Assembly: GCA_900546735.1 (NCBI GenBank)
Contig: URDW01000065.1
Coordinates: 1 to 11,370 of the forward strand
From: an uncultured Oscillospiraceae bacterium
GTDB taxonomy: Bacteria; Bacillota; Clostridia; Oscillospirales; Acutalibacteraceae
DNA: 11,370 bases
Direction of reading: 5' to 3'
The translations under genes were made by a program, and so were the position numbers. This document shows positions 6,970 to 11,370 of the stretch, in pieces (position 1 is the stretch's first letter; every line of letters starts with the position of its first letter). Below the pieces are notes generated by a model, which was not told the origin of the DNA, did not search any database, and worked only from the letters and a program-made list of their open reading frames with translations.

Positions 6970-7857
6970 ATGCAGGAGATCTCACCGGTTCGCCCGGCAA
7001 ATAAAACACTGACCATGATCGTTTTGGTCATGGCGTTTATTTACAATGTGGTTTTCGGCTTTCTGCGCGATCCGGCCGGCACGGACAACACGCTTTCCTG
7101 GCTCGGCTACGACTATCCGCACGGCTTTTTGCTGTGGGGCGCGCTGACGGCCGCGGCCTACTTTTTGAACCTGCTCTACCTTTACACAAAGTTCGGCTGT
7201 AAAAACCGCACCGGCGCCGGAATGGCCTACACGGCGCTTTTGATCGCGCCGGTCGTTGTGTTTATCAACGACTGGGGGTGGGAGCAGTGGGTGCACCTGG
7301 TCGCCACGATCCTTTTTGTGGCGTGCAACGCGCTGTCCATGCTGCTGTTCTTTTTCGGCCGCGCCCGGCGCAAAAACAAGCGCTTTCTGGCGCTCGGCGT
7401 GCTCGGTGTTCTGGTGATCGCCGGCATGCTCGTTGTGCAGTTCACGCTCGGCAAAAGCGGGCTGATGGAGCTGGTGCCGCTGTGGTTCGGCATGCTGCTG
7501 CTGTTTGCGGCCAATTTCACGCCGCTGCTTCGCGACCTGCCGCCCGATGTGCCGCGCGGCAAACGCCCGGTAAACAAAAAGAAGGCGCTGCGCCTTGCCT
7601 GCAGCCTGGGCATCGTCGGCGCGCACAACTTTTACCTGCACCGCCCGCTGCCGGCCGCCGGGCAGGCGCTGCTGTTTGAGGTGGGGCTGCTCTTTTGCCT
7701 GATCCCCGTCACCGGCGTCGGCCGCGTCAACGGCGTGACCGGCGAGGATGCGCGCGTTTTTCTGGCAGCCGGTTTCTCCATGCTCGGCGGCGTCCTCCTT
7801 TGGGCCGGGCACGATGTGCTGGAGCTGCGCCGCCGCATCAAAGCAGCTGAAAAATAA
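6970..7857 (+). CDS. Polytopic membrane protein with C-terminal TM2 domain
   Basis: A 295-residue integral membrane protein. Six hydrophobic segments lie at about 16-32, 52-72, 84-100, 108-130, 138-160 and 166-184, separated by short loops (NRTG; RARRKNKR). After a basic linker (RGKRPVNKKKALR, 197-209) comes a TM2 domain: SLGIVGAHNFYLHRPLPAAG (212-231) is the TM2 signature, and LLWAGHDVLEL near 277-286 its second helix, with more sequence between them than usual. No signal peptide is cleaved. AGAGGGG lies five bases before this ATG, which excludes a GTG two codons earlier. It may share a transcript with the MFS gene 93 bases upstream; no strong promoter is seen between them. The N-terminal half resembles six-helix families only in topology. 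Function unknown. Confidence 0.75.
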   Translation: MQEISPVRPANKTLTMIVLVMAFIYNVVFGFLRDPAGTDNTLSWLGYDYPHGFLLWGALTAAAYFLNLLYLYTKFGCKNRTGAGMAYTALLIAPVVVFINDWGWEQWVHLVATILFVACNALSMLLFFFGRARRKNKRFLALGVLGVLVIAGMLVVQFTLGKSGLMELVPLWFGMLLLFAANFTPLLRDLPPDVPRGKRPVNKKKALRLACSLGIVGAHNFYLHRPLPAAGQALLFEVGLLFCLIPVTGVGRVNGVTGEDARVFLAAGFSMLGGVLLWAGHDVLELRRRIKAAEK

Positions 7858-7876
7858 AAACAAAAGTAAAAGTAAA

Positions 7877-7892
7877 ATGCGCCTGTGCGCAT
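7877..7892 (-). terminator. Second hairpin beyond thiT
   Basis: A perfect 6-bp stem ATGCGC/GCGCAT with a 4-base loop. Read on the minus strand it follows the main terminator and is itself followed by TTTTACTTTTACTTTTG, so it may act as a back-up stop for thiT transcripts before they enter the TM2 gene. Confidence 0.4.
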
Positions 7893-7895
7893 AAA

Positions 7896-7927
7896 AAATC
7901 CCCCGCCGTCTGCACGGCAGGGGATTT
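7896..7927. terminator. Bidirectional terminator between the TM2 gene and thiT
   Basis: Arms 7896-7909 and 7914-7927 pair along 13 bp with one C/A mismatch (7904/7919) around loop CTGC. The minus direction is followed by TTTTTTAT-type sequence and the plus direction by TTTATGTTTT. It lies between the two convergent stop codons, only 10 bases from that of thiT. Confidence 0.85.
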
Positions 7928-7936
7928 ATGTTTTGC

Positions 7937-8545
7937 TTATGCTTTTTTTCTTCTTTTGATCAAATCCGGCTTGCGCAGGTCGAGCGCCAGCGAAAGCGCC
8001 ACAACGCCCACCACGGAGATGATGCCCTCAAACAGCATGTAAAAGCCGTTGTAACCGAAGCTGTAGCTCCACACGGACTGCCAGCCGTCGGCGTATTCGC
8101 CCCAGATCGTAACGCCTGAGATGAAGTGGCACAAAAAGCGCAGCAGCGATGCCAGCGCAGCGCCCAGCGCCAGGCCAAGCGTCTCGTTTTTGAGTTTGCG
8201 GAAAACCGCGCCGCCGATGCCGAGCACGGCAAAGGCAATGGCGTAGTCAAACAAAATCAAAATCAGGTACGAACCGAAGCCCTTGACGTAAGAGAAGTTT
8301 GAAAGCCCCTGCAAAAGCATTTGCAGCATGCCGTGTACAAACCCGGTAAAAATGCCCCATTTCCAGCCGTAGCGGTAGCCGATGATGATGATCGGCACCT
8401 GGCTGAACGCCGTAATGCTGCCGCCCATCGGCGCCTGAAACAAAATCAGGTACGAAAGGCCTGTGGCCAGCGCGATCATAATGGCCGTTTCCGTCAGCCG
8501 CCGCACGTTCGACACGCCGGGCAAAGTTGTTTTTGTATTTGCCAT
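7937..8545 (-). CDS. thiT: Energy-coupled thiamine transporter ThiT (ECF S component)
   Basis: A 202-residue integral membrane protein with six hydrophobic helices, the substrate-binding subunit that captures thiamine and works with the shared EcfA/EcfA'/EcfT energising module encoded elsewhere. Residues corresponding to thiamine ligands of Lactococcus ThiT fall in register: H140, G144 and W148 in RFLCHFISGVTIWGEYA, and Y161 and N166 in YSFGYNGFYM (constant offset of 15). An acidic residue (D100, LFDY) sits near the expected Glu. GGAGG lies seven bases before the ATG. Expression is controlled by a TPP riboswitch in its own leader, which independently supports the function. The C-terminal KRRKK is an ordinary cytosolic tail. 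Confidence 0.95.
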   Translation of the reverse strand: MANTKTTLPGVSNVRRLTETAIMIALATGLSYLILFQAPMGGSITAFSQVPIIIIGYRYGWKWGIFTGFVHGMLQMLLQGLSNFSYVKGFGSYLILILFDYAIAFAVLGIGGAVFRKLKNETLGLALGAALASLLRFLCHFISGVTIWGEYADGWQSVWSYSFGYNGFYMLFEGIISVVGVVALSLALDLRKPDLIKRRKKA

Positions 8546-8562
8546 TCTTTTTCCTCCTTTCT

Positions 8563-8580
8563 TTACCGTTTACTCGGTAA
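8563..8580 (-). other. Small stem-loop upstream of the thiT ribosome site
   Basis: TTACCG (8563-8568) pairs with CGGTAA (8575-8580) around a six-base loop, between the riboswitch terminator and the GGAGG of thiT. It does not cover the ribosome site. A role is not evident. Confidence 0.3.
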
Positions 8581-8586
8581 GCCAAA

Positions 8587-8612
8587 GAAAAAGCCCCGGG
8601 TCACCCCGGGGC
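8587..8612 (-). terminator. Riboswitch-controlled terminator of thiT
   Basis: On the minus strand an 8-bp stem GCCCCGGG/CCCGGGGC with a GTGA loop is followed directly by TTTTTC. It is the expression platform of the TPP aptamer. The aptamer strand GGGGTGC (8690-8696) can pair instead with GCGCCCC (8608-8614), whose CCCC belongs to the terminator stem, giving a plausible antiterminator. Confidence 0.9.
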
Positions 8613-8631
8613 GCAGTCGTACAGTCTACGA

Positions 8632-8703
8632 AATCGTCTTCTGCGTTCGCATTACCGAACGAGTAGAAGGGTATAATCTCAGCCCGAAAGCACCCCTGAC
8701 TTA
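8632..8703 (-). promoter_or_regulatory. TPP riboswitch (THI element) aptamer
   Basis: Read on the minus strand, the conserved THI-box order is present: GGGGTGC, a minimal P3 (GCT-TTCG-GGC, a UUCG loop), GGCTGAGATtATACCCTT, then P4 CTTCT/AGAAG enclosing P5 CGTTCG-gtaatg-CGAACG. GGGGT pairs with ACCC as P2. CTGAGA and the P5 loop region are the thiamine and pyrophosphate sensors of the class. When TPP is bound, the downstream terminator should form and thiT should be off. P1 is short and its limits are approximate. Confidence 0.95.
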
Positions 8704-8716
8704 TCAAGTTGCCTTT

Positions 8717-8744
8717 ATTATACCAGAAAGTGCGCTTTTGTCAA
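8717..8744 (-). promoter_or_regulatory. Consensus sigma-A promoter for thiT
   Basis: On the minus strand both hexamers are perfect: TTGACA (8739-8744) and TATAAT (8717-8722), 16 bases apart, with TGG before the -10. Transcription should start near 8710, just upstream of the aptamer. Confidence 0.92.
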
Positions 8745-8786
8745 TAAAAACAGCGGCAAACGGCTGTTTTCTGCCGGAAATCGCCG

Positions 8787-8810
8787 ATTTTGCACAGAGC
8801 TGTGCAAAAT
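8787..8810. promoter_or_regulatory. Perfect 24-base palindrome, probable operator
   Basis: ATTTTGCACAG and CTGTGCAAAAT form a perfect 11-bp inverted repeat around AG. It lies between the divergent thiT and pduL promoters and upstream of both predicted starts, so it is not transcribed from either. It is centred about 59 bases before the predicted pduL start and 12 bases before its -35. This placing suits an activator site for pduL. The binding protein is unknown. Confidence 0.5.
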
Positions 8811-8822
8811 TATAAGTTTTCC

Positions 8823-8851
8823 TTGCAAATAAGCGGCTGTGGGTTTAAAAT
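8823..8851 (+). promoter_or_regulatory. Promoter for pduL
   Basis: TTGCAA (8823-8828) and TAAAAT (8846-8851) are separated by 17 bases. The -10 matches five of six, the -35 four of six. Unlike the other promoters here it has no TG extension, which fits a need for an activator. Confidence 0.55.
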
Positions 8852-8885
8852 ATGGTTGAAAACAGAAAGACAGGAGAGAAGTTCA

Positions 8886-9467
8886 ATGGAAAACAATCAG
8901 GTTGTCGTAGAAGTTTCGGCCCGCCATGTGCACCTTTCCCAGCAGGATCTGGAAACGCTGTTCGGCCCGGGCTATGAACTGACCGTTAAAAAAATGCTTT
9001 CGCAGCCCGGCCAGTACGCCAGCGAAGAGCGTGTGACCGTGGTCGGCCCCAAGCGCGAAATTGCAGGTGTGTCCATCCTCGGCCCGGTGCGTAAGGACAC
9101 GCAGGTGGAGCTCAGCCTGACCGACGCGCGCTCGATCGGTGTAAAAGCGCCGGTGCGCGAATCGGGCGACATCGCCGGTTCGGCCGGCTGTAAGCTGATC
9201 GGCCCGAAGGGCGAGCTTGAGATCAAAGAGGGCGTCATCGCCGCCAAGCGCCATATCCACGCCACCACGGCCGACGCCGCGCGCATGGGCCTTAGCGACA
9301 AGCAGATCGTTTCGGTCGAGATCCCGTCGGCCGACGGCCGCAAGCTGACGTTCGGCGACGTCGTCGTGCGTGTGTCCGACAGCTATGCGCTCGCCATGCA
9401 CATCGACACGGACGAAAGCAATGCCGCCGCCATGACCCCGAATTCCCTCGGCACCATCATCAAATAA
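8886..9467 (+). CDS. pduL: Phosphate propanoyl/acetyltransferase PduL
   Basis: A 193-residue PduL-type phosphotransacylase, which exchanges CoA and phosphate between acyl-CoA and acyl-phosphate. Both PduL repeats are complete: VEVSARHVHLS with H14/H16, QPGQYASEERV, LGPVRKDTQVELSLTDAR, APVRESGD with R91, IAAKRHIHAT with H123/H125, and MHIDTDESNAA with H172. The histidines are the zinc ligands of the family and R91 is the conserved active-site arginine. The protein begins directly at the catalytic domain, without the N-terminal helix that targets PduL to microcompartments, and no shell genes are near. AGGAGAG lies seven bases before the ATG; upstream in-frame ATGs lack such a site. It probably replaces Pta in acetate formation, an inference. 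Confidence 0.93.
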   Translation: MENNQVVVEVSARHVHLSQQDLETLFGPGYELTVKKMLSQPGQYASEERVTVVGPKREIAGVSILGPVRKDTQVELSLTDARSIGVKAPVRESGDIAGSAGCKLIGPKGELEIKEGVIAAKRHIHATTADAARMGLSDKQIVSVEIPSADGRKLTFGDVVVRVSDSYALAMHIDTDESNAAAMTPNSLGTIIK

Positions 9468-9476
9468 CTGCTTTTG

Positions 9477-9502
9477 AAAAGCCCTCTTTGGAGGGCTTTT
9501 TT
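9477..9502 (+). terminator. Terminator of pduL
   Basis: AAAAGCCCTC (9477-9486) pairs with GAGGGCTTTT (9491-9500) around TTTG and is followed by a T6 run, starting nine bases after the pduL stop. A second, weaker stem (CTTTTGC/GCAAAAG, 9503-9523) follows at once. Confidence 0.92.
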
Positions 9503-9539
9503 CTTTTGCTTTTATGGCAAAAGAGAGAAGAGTGAATGG

Positions 9540-9765
9540 AATCGGTTTGGGGTCATAATAGGCGTGCAATGCACGTCCCTACATCGTGAACGATACGCAA
9601 CTTGTAACAAAATGGGGTCCCCGGGAAAAATTTGTTTCACAAATTTTTTCTGGGGAGAGGAGGCGCAGCGGAATGAATGAGAGGCAACTTTTCAATAAGG
9701 ATAAAAGAAAAGTTGCCGCGAATGATATGGAGCTTGCGCCGACGAGGTGAGCCGCCGCTCACTTT
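9540..9765. repeat. Hairpin-rich non-coding block, REP/MITE-like
   Basis: This stretch before gdh codes for nothing convincing but is dense with inverted repeats. They are CGTGCA-a-TGCACG (9563-9575); a 17-bp stem with a TTC loop (9619-9635 with 9639-9655, two G-T pairs); GGCAACTTTTC/GAAAAGTTGCC (9683-9693 with 9707-9717); GGCGCA-GC/GC-tTGCGCC (9662-9669 with 9732-9740) enclosing the previous one; and GTGAGC-cgcc-GCTCAC (9747-9762) followed by TTTTC. The base composition is more AT-rich than the genes beside it. It resembles dispersed palindromic elements of gut clostridia; only a genome search can confirm that. Confidence 0.5.
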
Positions 9766-9769
9766 TCTC

Positions 9770-9798
9770 TTGCATCCCTTGTCTATTTGTGTTATGCT
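9770..9798 (+). promoter_or_regulatory. Promoter for glutamate dehydrogenase
   Basis: TTGCAT (9770-9775), a 17-base spacer and TATGCT (9793-9798) are present, with TGT directly before the -10. The predicted start near 9805 leaves a leader of about 40 bases. It begins just past the last hairpin of the block upstream. Confidence 0.6.
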
Positions 9799-9811
9799 GA
9801 TCTTGGAGGCC

Positions 9812-9838
9812 TATACCTTCAGGAAGGAAAAGGTGATA
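9812..9838 (+). other. Possible stem covering the gdh ribosome site
   Basis: TATACCTT (9812-9819) can pair with AAGGT-g-ATA (9830-9838), with one bulged G, placing the AGGTGAT ribosome site (9831-9837) in a stem. The loop contains AGGAAGG, a second purine-rich site. It is weak and may be incidental. Confidence 0.25.
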
Positions 9839-9843
9839 TATCT

Positions 9844-11193
9844 ATGAACGAGTACATTGAAAAAGTCGTGGCCAAGGTGGCGAAGCGCGACAACGCCAAG
9901 CCGGAGTTTATCCAGTGCGTGCGCGAGGTGTTTTCGTCGCTCGAACGTGTGATCGAGGCGCACCCCGAGTATGTGGATGCGGACCTGCTGGCACGCATGG
10001 CAGAGCCGGACCGGCTCATCTCGTTTCGTGTGGCGTGGGTGGACGACGCCGGGCGCACCCGGGTCAACCGCGGTTACCGCGTGCAGTTCAACTCGGCCAT
10101 CGGCCCTTATAAGGGCGGGCTGCGCTTTCACCCCACGGTCAACGCCAGCATCATGTACTTTTTGGGGTTTGAGCAAACGTTTAAAAACGCGCTGACCGGG
10201 CTGCCGATGGGCGGCGCAAAGGGCGGCGCCGATTTTGACACAAAGGGGCGCAGCAACGGCGAGATCATGCGCTTCTGCCAGGCGTTCATGACGGAGCTTT
10301 ACCGCCATATCGGCCCAAGCGTAGATGTGCCGGCCGGCGACATCGGCGTGGGCCAGCGCGAGATCGGCTACCTGTTCGGCCAGTACAAGCGTATCAAGGT
10401 CGCGTTTGAAAACGGCGTCATCACCGGCAAGGGGCTGACCTACGGCGGTTCGCTCATCCGCCCGGAGGCCACCGGCTACGGCGCGGTCTACTACGCAAAC
10501 GAGGTCTTTAAGCATGAAAATGACGATATCAAGGGCAAAACGTTTGCCGTTTCGGGCTTCGGCAACGTGGCCTGGGGCGCCATCAAAAAAATCAATGAAC
10601 TCGGCGGCAAGGTGCTGACGATCTCCGGCCCGGACGGCTATGTGTACGACAAAGACGGCATCCATACCGATGAAAAGATCGCCTATCTTCTGGAAATGCG
10701 CGCCTCGCTGCGCGACCGCTGCCAGGACTATGCCGACCGCTTCGGGGCAGAGTTCCACGCCGGGGAAAAACCCTGGTGCGTGCCGGCCGATGTGGTCATG
10801 CCGTGCGCCACGCAGAACGAGGTCGATGTGGAAGACGCCAAAAACATTTTGAAAAACGGCACAAAGTATTATATTGAGGTGGCCAACATGCCCACCACGG
10901 CCGCCGCGCTCGATCTGCTGGAGGGCGCACCGGGCGTCATCGTGGCGCCGTCCAAGGCCGTCAACGCCGGCGGCGTGTGCGTTTCGGGGCTGGAGATGAG
11001 CCAGAACAGCCAGCGCCTGAGCTGGAGCGCCGAGGAGGTGGACCGCCGCCTGCACGCCGCGATGAAGGACATCCACGCCCATTCGGTGGCCGCCGCCGAA
11101 AAGTACGGCCTGGGCTACGATCTGGTGGCCGGCGCCAATATTGCCGGCTTTGAAAAGGTGGCCGAGGCCATGATGGCGCAGGGCATTTATTGA
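9844..11193 (+). CDS. gdhA: Glutamate dehydrogenase, hexameric, predicted NAD-type
   Basis: A 449-residue cytosolic enzyme interconverting glutamate and 2-oxoglutarate plus ammonia. It aligns along its length with hexameric family I GDH, closest in my recollection to the NAD-specific enzyme of Clostridium symbiosum. Substrate and catalytic residues are in place: K90 (PYKGGLRFH), K114, K126 (PMGGAKGGADFD), D166 (PAGDIGVG) and S381 (VSGLEMS). The nucleotide fold has SGFGNVAWG (237-245) and SGPDGY (261-266). F239, P263 and D264 match the C. symbiosum residues tied to NAD use, whereas NADP enzymes have SGSGN and Ser there. AGGTGAT lies six bases before the ATG; the open frame extends upstream but without a ribosome site. 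Cofactor choice is inference. An assimilatory or fermentative role cannot be decided here. Confidence 0.95.
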   Translation: MNEYIEKVVAKVAKRDNAKPEFIQCVREVFSSLERVIEAHPEYVDADLLARMAEPDRLISFRVAWVDDAGRTRVNRGYRVQFNSAIGPYKGGLRFHPTVNASIMYFLGFEQTFKNALTGLPMGGAKGGADFDTKGRSNGEIMRFCQAFMTELYRHIGPSVDVPAGDIGVGQREIGYLFGQYKRIKVAFENGVITGKGLTYGGSLIRPEATGYGAVYYANEVFKHENDDIKGKTFAVSGFGNVAWGAIKKINELGGKVLTISGPDGYVYDKDGIHTDEKIAYLLEMRASLRDRCQDYADRFGAEFHAGEKPWCVPADVVMPCATQNEVDVEDAKNILKNGTKYYIEVANMPTTAAALDLLEGAPGVIVAPSKAVNAGGVCVSGLEMSQNSQRLSWSAEEVDRRLHAAMKDIHAHSVAAAEKYGLGYDLVAGANIAGFEKVAEAMMAQGIY

Positions 11194-11213
11194 TTCCCTT
11201 TTATTTTGGCACG

Positions 11214-11237
11214 AAAAAAAGCAGGGCACTGCCCTGC
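11214..11237 (-). terminator. Terminator at the gdh 3' side, oriented leftward
   Basis: GCAGGGC/GCCCTGC (11221-11227 with 11231-11237, loop ACT) is followed on the minus strand by T7 (11214-11220), a strong stop for a gene entering from the right. On the plus strand, after gdh, only TTC follows, so its use for gdh is weaker. Confidence 0.75.
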
Positions 11238-11270
11238 TTCAGACTGTCGAAAAAGCCGGCTGGATCGCGC
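11238..11270 (-). repeat. Terminator-associated 33-base element, copy 2
   Basis: The reverse complement reads GCGCG-ATCCAG-CCGGCTTTTTCGACAGTCT-GAA and matches 26-58 at 30 of 33 positions. As in copy 1, it runs directly into a terminator hairpin (11221-11237). A further short inverted repeat, GGCTGGA/TCCAGCC, joins 11258-11264 to 11299-11305. Beyond it, to the window end, no gene is visible. Confidence 0.6.
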
Positions 11271-11370
11271 AATAAATTACGGGAGAAAAGAATCGCTTTC
11301 CAGCCACGAAGTACGTTGTAAAATCGTTGTATTATAAAAAACAACAGAGAAAGCAGAAAAACCGCACAGT

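Noticed and set aside
8587..8612. Terminator taken as the end of a plus-strand gene
   Set aside because: The T-run is on the minus strand directly after the stem, and the TPP aptamer just upstream on that strand explains it as a riboswitch platform.
8886..9467. Bacterial microcompartment locus suggested by PduL
   Set aside because: No shell proteins, signature enzymes or targeting peptide are visible; the neighbours are thiT and gdh.
9474..9680. 68-codon plus-strand frame after pduL
   Set aside because: It begins inside the pduL terminator, lacks a ribosome site and runs through the inverted repeats, so it is not a credible gene.
9811..11229. 472-codon minus-strand open frame opposite glutamate dehydrogenase
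   Set aside because: It mirrors gdh, has no motif of its own, and its start lies in the terminator region.
1..11370. The whole window as a transposon bounded by the end repeats
   Set aside because: The contents are housekeeping genes with their own promoters, there is no transposase or recombinase, and the repeats are tied to terminators. Without copy-number data this is not supported.

Overview
The window looks like chromosomal housekeeping sequence from a GC-rich Gram-positive anaerobe, most likely a gut clostridium of the Oscillospiraceae/Ruminococcaceae type. The grounds are strong AGGAGG/GAGGTGA-type ribosome sites, consensus sigma-A promoters, a ThiT S-component under a transcription-terminating TPP riboswitch, a streptococcal/clostridial-type TrpRS, a stand-alone PduL phosphotransacylase, and a glutamate dehydrogenase very like the Clostridium symbiosum enzyme. 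No phage, insertion sequence, CRISPR array, tRNA or rRNA gene is visible. I found no convincing new defence or metabolic system; the less ordinary material is mostly non-coding.

Left part (1-5529, all genes on the minus strand). Reading right to left: trpS; then an operon of zapA, a long U32-family protein (RlhA-like) and maf, with a 1-base overlap and a 3-base gap; then a PHP-domain phosphoesterase with its own promoter and a leader of about 150 nt that may fold.

Middle (5530-7857, plus strand). trpS is divergent from a 12-helix MFS transporter, which is followed 93 bases later by a polytopic membrane protein ending in a TM2 domain. These meet the convergent thiT gene at a bidirectional hairpin terminator.

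Right part (7937-11193). thiT (minus) has a consensus promoter, a TPP aptamer and a terminator. A perfect 11+11 bp palindrome separates it from the divergent pduL (plus). After pduL and its terminator come about 340 bases of hairpin-rich non-coding DNA resembling a dispersed REP/MITE-type element, then glutamate dehydrogenase.

Both ends of the window carry inverted copies of a 33-base sequence (30/33 identical) attached to terminator hairpins, probably a dispersed terminator-associated element. Six of the seven promoters I can place carry a TGn extension just upstream of the -10. The genes do not form one pathway. They cover translation and rRNA modification (trpS, U32), division and nucleotide housecleaning (zapA, maf), vitamin uptake (thiT), acyl-phosphate metabolism (pduL) and glutamate/ammonia metabolism (gdh).
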